NCBI RefSeq assembly: GCF_037975245.1
Contig: NC_092578.1
Span: 16,002,821-16,066,820, forward strand
Source of the DNA: Apostichopus japonicus
Lineage: Eukaryota > Echinodermata > Holothuroidea > Aspidochirotida > Stichopodidae
DNA: 64,000 nt
Direction of reading: 5' to 3'
The notes under the pieces were generated by a model. The model was not told where the DNA came from. It ran no database searches and was given only the letters and a program-made list of their open reading frames with translations. Position numbers and translations under genes: made by a program. This document shows, piece after piece, positions 37,801 to 61,100 of the stretch. Every line of letters starts with the position of its first letter. Position 1 is the first letter of the stretch.

Positions 37801-39065
37801 TAAATGAGGGGTGTCTCTACATTGGATATGTGCATTATATGCAGTTACATACTGAAAGGTAAACAGCAGTTGTGTGCAGGGAGGGCCTGAAAAATCTTGG
37901 GTGTTAGGGGTCAGTCAATGGTATTTATGGATTGGATATTACAGACAGTATAGAACTCATTGCTCAATGATGATATTCACACTGGAATAATGCAGAATCA
38001 AAATCACAGAAATTAAGTTAAAAAGAGAGCCTTTTTTATTTAACAACATTCATTAATTTGCTTTAAATACAAACTAGTACTATCTCCTTCAAGCCAATTA
38101 TAATGTTATCAGATATGCTATTTTGACTAAATATGCTAGAGACAAAGAATTAGAAATAGCCGTGGCTGTGAAGCTTTCACCTTATTTTTTCTACTGCAAC
38201 TCTCTCAAAAGCATTGAGCTTACACTGAGTTATTATAGTCATCTTATTTTAACCCTCCCATCTGAGAATAATTTTGAAATGGTACAGACTTAAGGACACC
38301 GCATGGAAATACAGCGATGTTTGGAATTTAGGATCGATTATTCATAGCTTTTGACTGTTTTTTGACCGCTATTTTGTCCCGGACAGGTCTGCCCTATACG
38401 TAACTTATCGGACGGCCAGAGATGTCGGGTCATATTCGCTTGGCTAGCTTGGTCCACCCCTCACATGCTTCTTCTGGACGAACCTACCAACCATTTGGAC
38501 ATTGAGACCATCGATGCCCTGGCCGATGCCATCAATGAATTCACGGGAGGTCTTGTCTTGGTTAGCCACGACTTCAGACTAATTAATCAGGTAATTATTT
38601 ATCTTTCAACTTTTATCAGTTTCTCTCAGGTTGGGATGGAACCGAATTATGTTCTTTTAGTAGTGTGGCACAAGAGTTTTGAAGTTTGGCGATTGTTGGC
38701 GTGCGCACGACTGCAGTTTCCCTTTGGCCGTTCGACCTCAAAGATGTTGAAGAAAAATTTACAAGTCAAGTCCACAAATCTACAAGTATCTCGATGTGTG
38801 TACTCATTGGCAGGTGAATGTATTTTGTATCTGCAGTTCAACACCATAGTACCTCTCATTCAAGTTTTCGAGTTAAAAGTATTTGAAACATTGCTAATTT
38901 CTCCATCTTTTTTTCTTCATTTGTCACTTACAGGTTGCTAAGGAAATTTGGGTGTGTGAACATCAGACTCTTACAAAATGGAAGGGGAGTATTCTCTCTT
39001 ACAAGCAAGACTTGAAGAAGAAAATAATGAAGGAAAATGCAAAGGCTAGCAGCTGTGAGAGATAG
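25748..39065 (+). CDS. ABCF2: ABCF2, ATP-binding cassette subfamily F member 2 (12 exons, 607 aa)
   Basis: This is a soluble ABC-F ATPase without membrane segments; the yeast counterpart Arb1 acts in ribosome biogenesis. Coding exons: 25748-25856, 26686-26895, 27635-27823, 28399-28666, 29506-29608, 31828-31923, 33255-33374, 34559-34648, 35777-35950, 36402-36530, 38387-38590, 38934-39065. All junctions are GT-AG, phases agree, and the sum is 1824 nt. ABC domain 1 has Walker A GLNGCGKST (~102-110), signature DFSGGWRMR (214-222), Walker B LLLLDE (235-240) and H-loop His269. The linker holds [20 protein letters not shown]. Domain 2 has Walker [10 protein letters not shown] (416-424), signature LSDGQ (503-507), Walker B MLLLDE (523-528) and His557. 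Human ABCF2 is 623 aa, so the protein is complete; only the basic N-terminus ([13 protein letters not shown]) and the last ~20 residues diverge. Introns 3, 6 and 10 each open with tandem copies of the preceding exon end. A 5' UTR exon upstream is likely but not placed. Confidence 0.96.
26228..26297. repeat. 70-bp dispersed repeat, copy 2 (ABCF2 intron 1)
   Basis: A copy of 14791-14860, followed by GATCCTAGCAGGATCTTCTT, a palindromic stretch. Family not assigned. Confidence 0.7.
26686..26895 (+). CDS. ABCF2: ABCF2 coding exon 2
   Basis: Encodes [20 protein letters not shown] through the start of Walker A (GLNGCG). Acceptor gggcag, donor TGTG|GTGAGT, phases 1 and 1. Intron 2 begins with two ~135-bp imperfect repeats (27002-27290). 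Confidence 0.95.
27002..27290. repeat. Two-fold ~135-bp tandem repeat in ABCF2 intron 2
   Basis: Units begin G(T/C)AAACA-like text then ATATCTCAAGA and contain ATTGAGTACAAGAA and TTTTTGGTGGAGGTT. Starts near 27002 and 27140, with a partial third near 27272. Confidence 0.75.
27635..27823 (+). CDS. ABCF2: ABCF2 coding exon 3
   Basis: Completes Walker A ([16 protein letters not shown]), then [11 protein letters not shown] and the start of the helical insertion. The donor CCAG|GTACGT is followed by several copies of this exon end, two with a stronger CCAG|GTGAG. Confidence 0.93.
27797..28105 (+). repeat. Imperfect copies of the ABCF2 exon 3 end plus donor
   Basis: The exon end (ATTAGCCCATGTGGAGGGGC, CAG|GTACGT) recurs as AGCCCATGTGGAGCGGCCAG|GTGAGT (donor after 27950) and as GTGAGGGGCCAG|GTGAG (after 28049), with a more decayed copy near 28070-28105. 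Intervening intron text (ATGGAGGAGTATGCATA) is duplicated too. Confidence 0.8.
28399..28666 (+). CDS. ABCF2: ABCF2 coding exon 4
   Basis: Encodes the end of the helical region, the signature DFSGGWRMR, Walker [16 protein letters not shown] and CVWLEEELK. The acceptor is tcacag; the donor AA|GTAAAA splits the N259 codon (phase 2). Confidence 0.95.
29506..29608 (+). CDS. ABCF2: ABCF2 coding exon 5
   Basis: Encodes [20 protein letters not shown] and [14 protein letters not shown], including the H-loop of domain 1. Acceptor tctgcag, donor GGG|GTGAGT, phase 0. Confidence 0.95.
30310..30945. mobile_element. TTAA-flanked short-inverted-repeat element in ABCF2 intron 5
   Basis: Begins TTAAAGGGCTACTCTGGTGG and ends with the complement of TTAAAGGGATACGCTG, about 636 bp apart. 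The TTAA at both ends fits a TTAA target duplication. Similar left ends occur near 34713, 41120 and 55218, suggesting a dispersed family. Confidence 0.5.
31828..31923 (+). CDS. ABCF2: ABCF2 coding exon 6
   Basis: Encodes [20 protein letters not shown] and [12 protein letters not shown] of the ABC-F linker. Donor ATGAAG|GTGAGT. The last ~12 nt plus the donor are the seed of a 34-35-bp tandem array that fills much of intron 6. Confidence 0.95.
31912..33060 (+). repeat. 34-35-bp minisatellite seeded by the ABCF2 exon 6 end plus donor
   Basis: Units of CACACATGTAG|GTGAGTGGG type start at the true donor (31924) and recur at 31959, 31994, 32028, 32063, 32097 and onward, becoming more diverged towards 33050. 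A larger copy of the exon 6 end (GTGGGAGCAAGATCAAATTA to ATGAAG|GTGAAG) is embedded at ~32128-32180. A SINE interrupts the array at 32297-32541. Confidence 0.9.
32297..32541 (-). mobile_element. tRNA-derived SINE, family A, copy in ABCF2 intron 6
   Basis: On the minus strand: A box TTAGCTCATGAGATAACGC, B box GAGTTCGAGGC, then a ~170-bp body and an (ATAC)n-like tail. The body is highly similar to 44736-44965. It interrupts the exon-6 minisatellite, so it inserted after the array formed. Confidence 0.85.
33255..33374 (+). CDS. ABCF2: ABCF2 coding exon 7
   Basis: Encodes [20 protein letters not shown] and [20 protein letters not shown] of the linker. Acceptor cacacag, donor AAG|GTGAGC, phase 0. 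Confidence 0.95.
33828..34352. mobile_element. hAT-type MITE in ABCF2 intron 7
   Basis: Ends CAGTGGCGTAGCTAGG and complement of CCTACGCCACTG, flanked by TAGAAATG (33820-33827) and TAGAAATA (34353-34360), a 7/8 match. A second GGCGTAGG-type end lies inside near 34182, so one element may be nested or have rearranged. Confidence 0.8.
34559..34648 (+). CDS. ABCF2: ABCF2 coding exon 8
   Basis: Encodes [20 protein letters not shown] and [10 protein letters not shown], the start of ABC domain 2. Acceptor cttgcag, donor AAG|GTGAGT, phase 0. Confidence 0.95.
35777..35950 (+). CDS. ABCF2: ABCF2 coding exon 9
   Basis: Encodes [20 protein letters not shown], Walker [14 protein letters not shown] and [15 protein letters not shown]. 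Acceptor tcgcag, donor CAG|GTAAGC, phase 0. Confidence 0.96.
36402..36530 (+). CDS. ABCF2: ABCF2 coding exon 10
   Basis: Encodes [20 protein letters not shown] and ends [12 protein letters not shown]. Acceptor cttcag, donor CAG|GTGAGT. The last ~28 nt and the donor form part of a 103-bp unit repeated 12 further times downstream. The first donor must be used, because reading on meets a stop in the first unit. Confidence 0.94.
36500..37870 (+). repeat. 103-bp tandem array of the ABCF2 exon 10 end plus donor
   Basis: Thirteen units (the first is the true exon end) at an exact 103-bp period, from about 36502 to 37835, then one degenerate unit to ~37870. Each unit has ~28 nt of exon 10 (AGATACGGACTGACGGGT, AAACAACAG) followed by GTGAG and ~70 nt of intron. 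Nearly all copies keep CAG|GTGAGT; two read GTGAGC and one reads ACG|GTGAG. Confidence 0.95.
38387..38590 (+). CDS. ABCF2: ABCF2 coding exon 11
   Basis: Encodes [15 protein letters not shown], Walker [21 protein letters not shown] and the H-loop [11 protein letters not shown]. Acceptor ggacag, donor CAG|GTAATT, phase 0. Confidence 0.96.
38934..39065 (+). CDS. ABCF2: ABCF2 terminal coding exon 12
   Basis: Encodes [20 protein letters not shown], then a Lys-rich tail ending ASSCER and TAG 39063-39065. The tail differs from vertebrate ABCF2, which is usual for this terminus. Confidence 0.94.
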   Translation, partial: VAKEIWVCEHQTLTKWKGSILSYKQDLKKKIMKENAKASSCER

Positions 39066-42000
39066 AGAGCGCAACAGAAACACAAGAGCAATCGTTAAGG
39101 AAAGCCAAGAGTTGACTTTTATGGGTCCTCCTAATATCTGATCTGGAAATACTTTGATCAGATCTTGAAGTAGTCAAGATGGGTAAAAGGTAAAGGCTAG
39201 ACCAGGTAGAGGGTGCCATAGTTGTTTGATCGATGGTAATGGATTAGTTATCAGTTGAACCAGATGTGTTATTAATTAAATCACATGATATATTTTGCTA
39301 GATGTCTTTATCATGTACAATGTTGGTTCGAAATTTTCTCTGCTTAAACAGACGAGATGCGACTTATATGTCATGAAGTATGTGTGTTGTGTGTGACTTT
39401 AGGTTGCTGCGATTAGGGGGGAGGGGAGGGTATTTTACTAAAATATTCTTTGATATTTCTTTCAACGTTGGTCTGTATTCATTAATTGCATACTTCCAGT
39501 TGTCACTAATAGCGGTAACAATCACATGTGTGTTTTGTAAAGCTGTTAGAAGCTGTAGAATCCTTCTGTTATTTGTGCAGCTTTTCAATGTGTTTCAGGA
39601 TATGCAGACGTCCGGAATACAGGTTGAATTTATCCCCAAAAAATTACAATTCATTCACAATTTAACACGATAAAAGTGTTATGGAAATTTAGAGTATAAT
39701 TCAATATGTAAAAGCTAGTAGAAAAGCATTTGTTTCAAGTGGATCGGACAGTGGTGAAGTTGGTCAAATTTGGGCCTTTTTTTTCTTAAATTTTACAAAC
39801 AAAACAAAACAAATTTTACCACCTGTTTGTGGCTCAGAGATTTGTGCACTTAAAAACCTGAATATTATTTATGGTCGAGGAAGGAAAATGACGCCCCAGT
39901 GTGCTTAACATTTATGATTTTTTCTCCGTTTAGCTTTTGTTCATGTAAAGTTAGCAATTACATTATCACATGTTTTTGTCAATGTTATCACATGTTTTGT
40001 CAATTTATTTACTTAATACTCAAGATCATTTTATGTCTTGAAATGGATTTGTGGACTACATGTGCATGGAAACTTGGAAATTCTGGGGTTTTTTTTTAGT
40101 CTCTATGGGTGTTTGTTTCACTTGTGTCTAGGTAGAGAACTGGTACCAACATTTCTTAATTCTGGGGTTATAGGCATTAAGTCGGAGGTGGGTGTGGAGG
40201 AGGTGGTGGGAGGGGAAGAAGAGGTGTAAAATGAAGTTACACATATTGAATGAGTCCTTGTACTGGTTTCAACGATTTTCCATTTCGAAGGAACTTTGTA
40301 AAAGGGAGTTATGGCGTAAACTTTACACCCATAATTGGCACAGTCACCCCTTTCATTTGCACATGGATGGTGTAGGTTGAGGACCCAGAAGGGGGGGGGG
40401 AGGGTTTATGGTATTTCTCTACTTATGCCTATGTCTGTTTTGTTTTTTGTCATTTCTGTGATCATGGAGTGACAGATCGCATGTGTTGGAATCCATCTTC
40501 TGTTCTTTACACCTTGTAACCACTGTTGTGTAGGTATCTCCACGTGTATTATGAACTGCTGTTCAACATACGATAAGACATCACTAATATAAAAGACCTT
40601 TGGAAATGTTGAAAAGAAATTTCCATCACACACCAATGACCTGTCACCATTAGTTAGGTAACACAGTGCAATTTTTGTATGTATTTATGTTGCTATGGTA
40701 ACTAGGACATGTTTTCATTGAAACTGATCTTTTGAGATATTATTTAACCGTTTCCATTGAGCCGACAGTATTTGTCATTTTCACATGCGGTCAAAATTAA
40801 AATAGAATTTTTTTTTTTAAATTATGTTTCCCTTAATAGGAGATAATAATCATGTCTTGCAAAGCTCATATTTGTCATGTATTTTTTCTTGTGGTTCATT
40901 TTTTATGAGTATGATTTCTTTGAAGGGTTTAAACCTTATAGAAGTCAAAGAATCCCTGGTATAATAGAAGTTGGTAACAGCAGATCATTGGTTACACTGA
41001 AATACAATGACCTGTTTCATAGGAGCTTGGAAATACCACATGATTTGGAACTCTTTGATATTTTTGGTACAAATTAAAGATAGAGTAATTAAAAATTAAA
41101 TTTCGGTACATATTAAAGGGACATTTGTGACAGACGATGTAAAACTTCTATTGAAGAGAAAAAGATGCCATACTGATAGTTGAAAAACCCCCGTCTCAAT
41201 ATTTCAAAATGCTATGAGGATGTGGTAACGATCTAAAGATGCCCAAAATTTTGCAGTAATTTTGCTAAGGCAATCAACAACAGCCACCAGAAATATTTTG
41301 TCTAAAATGTCCAGTCTAGGCAGAACATAATTTTAGCATTCTATATTTATCCTTAATTTTAACTCTTGGTCTTTTCTCTTCAATAATATTTTAAACTTTT
41401 GACTTAAAGAGCAGCCCAAAAAAAAATTACTAATCTTGAAGGAATCACATTTCCTGAATCCAACAGAAATAAATTTATGCTTGACACTAAAAGAAGGAAC
41501 ACAAAACTGTTTACTGCCGATGCAAAAGATCTTTGATCTATTTCGAGCGATAATATTATAAAATACTTTAATTATTAATTACAAGCAACAAAGAACCAAG
41601 CAACTGGTATCAGAAAATGGAGAACAACATTGTCTGGCTTAGAAAATTGAAATAATGAAACTTGGTAATTTTAACTATAAATATGATAAATGAATAACCA
41701 AGTCTGTAGAGTTTTGGTGATCAGCAAGTTGTGTCACAAGTGGTGACTCCAATATCACCATTTTTTTCCAAACTAAATCACTCAACAAATTTGTAGCCAT
41801 CCCTCCAAAACCACTTTTCAGTGGTGGGACTGAAATTGTGATCCATACATCCAAATCTTCCCCTAAGTAAAAAAGTTAAACATTATTTTGGTGTCTCTCT
41901 CACAAACAAAAAAACTCAAGAAGATTTGATGTTTCTGCAACCCTTAGCAATTGTACACAGAATGATATTTGTCATGTTCAAACTTAATATATCTTGTTAC

Positions 42001-43456
42001 CTTTTTAATTGCCATAGACTATGTCTTACTTATTCACAGAGTGGTCCCTGACGCCACTTCACCTATTAAAAGTTTGGAACCCTAGAATACATAACAGAGG
42101 TTCTTAATTTTCTAAGATGGCCAGAAAGAACCAAAAATTTGAACTTTATCTAGATTTGAGCAATGTGCAGGGGTAGGCTGTCTTGAGTGCTCAAGCTTAA
42201 CGGCCTAATTTAAGTGGTAAGGGCGCAAATTTCCCACAAGTGCAAGATTTTTTGGGACGATGTTCTGTATGGGACAGATCTAATCCTTTCACGGGCAGAT
42301 TTGGCCGCATACTGTGTATTGAGAACTAGGTCTAAATCAACCCCTGTACAAGCGAAACCATGGACACTTTCTTCAATAGCTTGCCCATATCTTCAAAATA
42401 TTTCCCTTTATACCATGAAAGGTCAATTCTCTCTAAACTCCCTAAATCAGAATATATATGAAACTTTATAAGAACTTTGTTATGAACAAACTTCTGAAGC
42501 ACTCATGACTACATTCATTGTACATTCTACAGTAAAACCATCACTTCCAAACCTACCCACTGTATATGGTGGAACTTACTCATCAATAAAGAACAAGAAA
42601 TAATGACTTTGAAGGATGAAAGTCATTTTTAACTATGTTCTTTTTTAATTTTCCAATGATTTGAATCTGTGAAAAGGAAAGAACTTGTAAGAAAGCATCG
42701 AAGTTAATAAAAAAAGATGACACATTTACACCTCACTTGGAATAAATATTATCACAGCCTTTACCAAAGATTATTTGTTTAAAGGCATTGAAGACTCGCG
42801 CACAAAGAAACGTCTCATGCCGGTAATCTGACATAGTTTCGAATGAGGTGTAACAGAAGTGTTAGACACCACCATCGATCCCAGCAAAAAAAAACACACA
42901 GCTTTCTACCTTGGGTAATTAGACACTAGTGCACAGTCAATACATGCAGATATGGTCAATACCCACAGCACAGTGTACAAAGCAGCAATGGACATCTCAG
43001 GTCTAGATGAAAGATAACAAGGTATCACGTTTCATTACTGTCTGCATTTTGTAGCGACAAGAAAAAAACTTCACTTGCAAGCAACGGAAAGTTAACTTTT
43101 TAGACGACCGCACGCAGTTTGGGGCGAGTGTTCAATGCCATTAAAAACCAATTGCAGCTTATTTTACCTACCCACTCTGGGTGGGTATCTGGTCTAAACT
43201 TTAATTTTTATTTACATCAATGTTATTTACATATGAATGGAAGGTACCTTCCTTAAAGTTATATACAAATATTCACACAAGACCATCAAACAACTCCCTC
43301 TTAATTGCCCAAGACTGTTGAAGAAGAAAAAAAAAAATCCCAAAACAGGAGAAATATTACAGCAGGCACTGCTCCATTCTAGTTGTAATGTTCTGTGGTT
43401 ATAAGAAGGCAATGGGTAATTTCCTAACCCCCGTTACCATGGCTGGTTTCCTCGGG
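39066..43456. other. Region between the convergent ABCF2 and gamma-tubulin genes
   Basis: Should contain both 3' UTRs. ATTAAA-type signals occur near 39275 and an AATAAA near 42587 on the plus strand. No coding exon was recognised. Confidence 0.5.
43207..43212 (-). promoter_or_regulatory. TUBG1: Candidate polyadenylation signal of gamma-tubulin
   Basis: AATAAA on the minus strand, ~245 bases after the stop codon of the predicted last exon. It fits that exon model but is a common hexamer in AT-rich DNA. Confidence 0.35.
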
Positions 43457-56591
<13,135 letters not shown>

Positions 56592-57998
56592 TTTGATAAC
56601 TTCACCCACAAATGGTAGTATTTACTAAGGACGCAAACCAGGAAACCTTCTACTTCTCCGCGACACCTTCAGACTGTTTACTAACACAGGATAGACCAGA
56701 TTATTCACTGTGTATGAGTTTCGGAAAAGGCGGCAATGAAACTGATGGCGCTAACACACATCATTCGACTGCCTCTCCAACAAAACTTTCTATTGCCATC
56801 TGTATGGATGCGATGCACAGGCAACCAGCGCTTGTCAAATACACAGACGGATCCAGGATTTTGTTAAAGGGAGAGAAGAGGCCAGGTCTTTGAAGTAGAC
56901 TTCGTTGTAATGGGGTCAGATGATATCCTTCCATAGAAGACAATTGGTCCCTTTTGAGGCATATTGGTTATTTAGACTATAAATTCGGTCAAACTACAAC
57001 ACTGTGCTAATATATTTGAATGTTTGTGCTAGGTTTGAAGGAGGGGATGCCATGGTGTACCCATGGGTCCATACACGCAATGCTACTTGTTCCGATACAA
57101 TCAAACAATCCTTTCACTCCAAGAACAGCTATTTACCATTTCCACAAGTCAGTATGACAGATGTTTACAATTCTCAAAATCTGCACTATCAGATAATTGC
57201 CAAAACCATGGGATCATCAACTTGTTAGTGAATAGGACACGGACCTATATTAATATACATCAGTTCAGTGAAACATGGGAAAAAGTATTTCTTATCAAGA
57301 CCCCTGTCAACTTACTAGGAATGTACTGAATAGCAGAGGTCTCTGCAAAAAATGGAGAGGCTATTCAAGATTTTTTTCTTTTCTTTAAATTATTCCAGTG
57401 GGATACTCCTGTAGAAAAAACTGTCATGTCCATTCAAAGTACTAATCGTTTTTCTCAGGTGGTACCTAGAGCATGCTTTGGAACAGCAAACAGTAATTCA
57501 GAGCTTTTTCTCATACTAAATGGAAGGGTGGTGGGGCCTCAATAGAAAGACTTGACAATTTTCATGGAAAGGAGACATGACGGTCTTGACAAGTAGGTAA
57601 GAAACTAAGGCAGTTGGAATGCCCTCCCAGGAATGATAACTTTGAAAAAAGCATACATAGCATAAAGTAACAATTTGACCACCCATAGCATTTGTATCCT
57701 TGCTCCAAAATTGTCATTTGCTACAAACATTCCCTTCTATCATTTTCATAAACTTCAACTTATGAGCTGTACTGCACTCCTTGGATGTTCCAGTTTCCTC
57801 ACAGACATGAAACAATTCATGCACATTTTCATCATTTGGTTATATAATATCCACCAATATGCTATTCAGTAGGGTAGGCATCTACCAATCTACAAGGTTA
57901 ACCAATCATGAAAGGTCACATGCTTTCATTTATATAAAGAAGAACAACAAATAAAATACACCAAACACATAAATTGAGTTTCACTAAATGTGATTTTT
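56592..57998. other. Region between gamma-tubulin and RPL27
   Basis: Expected gamma-tubulin promoter and 5' UTR. A 93-codon open frame on the plus strand (56612-56893) begins 20 bases from the gamma-tubulin ATG but shows no domain and may be chance. Nothing else recognised. Confidence 0.45.
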
Positions 57999-58004
57999 TT
58001 TATT
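57999..58004 (-). promoter_or_regulatory. RPL27: Polyadenylation signal of RPL27
   Basis: AATAAA on the minus strand about 90 bases after the RPL27 stop codon, consistent with the short 3' UTR typical of ribosomal protein mRNAs. Confidence 0.5.
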
Positions 58005-58095
58005 TTCTTTCTTTTAATTTACAACCACTTTCTGGCCTGGTCTGCTGTTAATTCAACAGACATGTGTGTAGTTGGACCTAGAGAGAATCCACTGA

Positions 58096-58144
58096 CTAGA
58101 ACTTCAGCTTGGTGAAGAACCATTTGTTTTTGCCAGTCTTGTAT
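58096..58144 (-). CDS. RPL27: RPL27 terminal coding exon 4
   Basis: Encodes (R)[15 protein letters not shown] and TAG at 58096-58098; the split Arg codon is restored by AG|A. Acceptor tcaacag. Confidence 0.96.
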
Positions 58145-61100
58145 CTGTTGATGAAACAAAAAGGAAATATGTCAACTCAGCTATTCTGACTATATGAAGC
58201 AACATTTAACACAAATTCACCAATATCCTGTATTTGTACCAACCGTGCTGAATAGTGATCACAATAACGATTACGAATAATCAAACTGAACACTTTTCTT
58301 AGGTTATTTTCTCCTGAGTAAATGTTAATTGGCAAGAAATTAGAAACTCTATTCATAATTCAGTCTTGTGTTGAGTTATACTCAGGTATGTTTTTGTTGA
58401 CCAAATACAAACAAGTTGCTTCAATTTGAGAGATAGGACGTCAAGTTTAATATGTTGAATTGTTCCATTACTACCTTCACCAGTTACTAGAAACAAAAGG
58501 GTTCATCAAAAAATAAAACAAAGAAGAAATGAATTCAGGAGGAAAGAACAAAGACATCCGATGAATGTTACTCAACAGACCATTGCAGAGAGATTTGCAG
58601 CACTCCCTTTTGGACAAAACCAAACTTGCCCTGATAACAGATTTCAGTCTTTTTAGTGTAATGGCATTAAATCTGCCAAAGGAATGTAATTGTATCTGGC
58701 AACACAGATGATAAATCACTGCTCATGTAAACTTTCAACCTTCCATTATCAGAGTAGCCTCCTTTCTACAGTTACATGAGCTTGTATTCTAAGTTACCCC
58801 ACCTTATAGACAAACCACTCTCTGACCTGTTCGTGCCCCAGACTAACCCTTTTCTAAGCCCCAAGTTACCAGAAAATACTAGTGCCCTAACCTCTTTCCC
58901 ACAAGTTGTCAAAGAAATAGACAGGTGTCTGAGAATGTCAAACAATCCTACCTCTACCAGTATATAATTCAAATTTTGACAATTTGCATAGCAACTTGGA
59001 ATTTTCATGAGGTTTACGGGAAATGATGAAGACCACAAAGATTCTGGTATGCAATCATTACTACACAGAAATTTATGTCAGACGTCTTGTGATTTTTCTA
59101 CGCAATATCACAAAAATTATTCCCAGAGTCTATCGACAGGAGATGCTTTCTTGAATTTCTATCACTCAAGGACAAATAAGTTGGACTAACTGGAAATCAA
59201 ACTGGGAAACGAGGACGAAACTGCGATAATGGATTTACGTGACAGGCGCAAAATTACATATCAGCCGCTTGCTGTTCCCACAGGCAATGGGTCCTACTTG
59301 AAATTTTTGGCTTGCTTAATGTCAGTTCATTTGAAATTTGTAAATGCTCATCACCTGTCTTGGAATTTAGCTTTAACTTCCTTCTTGGCCTTCTTTTTTA
59401 GTGTGGGTTCTCTGAACACATCCTTGTTTACAACCTGCTTGTCGATGCTGACATCAACAGAGTACCTGAGAATGAACAGTAATACCAGTGAGCACAAAAC
59501 TATTAAAAATCTTGAAGGAAAAAAAACAAAAACAAAAATATGAACAAAATTGACATAAATTTCAAACTTCAAAATATGGAAACTATGGTTTGGTTATCTG
59601 TACTCATTAATATTTTCCAAATAAACTCATTACTTTAATAATTTCATTCAGGGCATTCCAGATAGTCTAAGACAAATATATACTTCAATTGTGATCTCTT
59701 AACATTCTCAGAACATTACGGCACATCACAGTACTTCACATATACAGTACTTCATATATATATCACTTCTGTGAGACGAAACTATTCACCCCAAAAAACA
59801 AATTCCATCAAGACTGACATGGATTCTCATTTTCGCCTCTCTTCTAGGACACAACATGTATCCCTGGACTTGCCCAATTTGCAAAATCCTATATAAGCTT
59901 TTCTTCTTCCAACCTTGGCTCAGGGTTTGCATTAGAAGCGCGAATGCATGAATCAAGCAATTCACCGCACCGTTACTGGCGAATAACGGCCTCCACTAAG
60001 CAATTTCAGTATCAGCAACAATAACCGAAACTCCATAGAATATACAGAAATAACATGTGCTAGAAAAGTGTTGATCTAAATTAAAAATATATTGATCAAA
60101 CCTCAAGGAAAAACTTAGTCTTATTCATTCATATCATCAATAACGTAAATGTCTCGTATCTTCACTGCTTTCCTATGCATACAACCCCAGCGCTGTATAA
60201 GTCAAGCCTAGCACTACACCTAGACGTCTGCTGGCTGCTAATCATGTTGCATCACTCGCGATGAATGACCCAGGTCTGCAATTCTGCATGACCTTTACAA
60301 TTTAACTTCATATGCCAGTCATCTTATCTAACTACTCCACTCATGACGATGCATAAACAAAGTTTAAGTGTTCGAGAAATGTACGGAGCGACTGCGTGGT
60401 TAACCTGAACGCCTTAGCCTAAGTATATCGTCAGCTGTTCTGTAACGTTTAAAGTTGTAAATTGTAACTGTCGTCTGCATGTTTGTAGTACTTGTTTCAC
60501 AAAAATCCATGGGTTTTTCATCAGTGTACATTCTGAGATGCATAAAAAAGTCAAATCTTTTTCATTTTTTAATCGGACTACCAACGATGAAGAGAAGTCT
60601 AGTTCTGAAGAAGATAGGGTTGCACACGAAGATGCAAATGTGCCTAGGCCTATGAGTAATAGTTTTGTCAAATACCTGGGCATATAATGCCGAACAAACG
60701 AAGCCTAAGCTTAAAAGGAAGAGTTCAAGTTTGTGCACCAATTTAGTCTTGGGAAAATTTGCATATTGACATTTTAAAGTTTAACCTGCAAAAAGATGTC
60801 GTTTGATGTATTAACAACTTGATTGTCAGGCTATGGATCTCTAACTGTACATGGATTTACTTTTGAGCCTGACCTTGATTATAAATAGTTAAAAAGTTCA
60901 TTCTTATACACAATTACACATATATTTGAATCCTGATACATCTCTTAGTTTGGTTAGATTTATGAGAGTATATATTCTATTCTTATCGTATTATTGTGTC
61001 TGAAATAGAGTACAGTGTTTGATATTACTACAAAAAGTAAACTCTATAGTCAGTGTTTTTTTTTTCTTTTCCCATGTACATGGATATGTTATGAAACCTC

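Noticed and set aside
36469-37835. Repeated ~65-codon open frames on the minus strand
   Set aside because: They are reverse readings of the 103-bp intron array; 103 is not a multiple of three, so the same text is merely reopened in each frame. No gene.
56612-56893. 93-codon plus-strand open frame next to the gamma-tubulin start
   Set aside because: No recognisable domain; it overlaps the expected gamma-tubulin 5' UTR and promoter.
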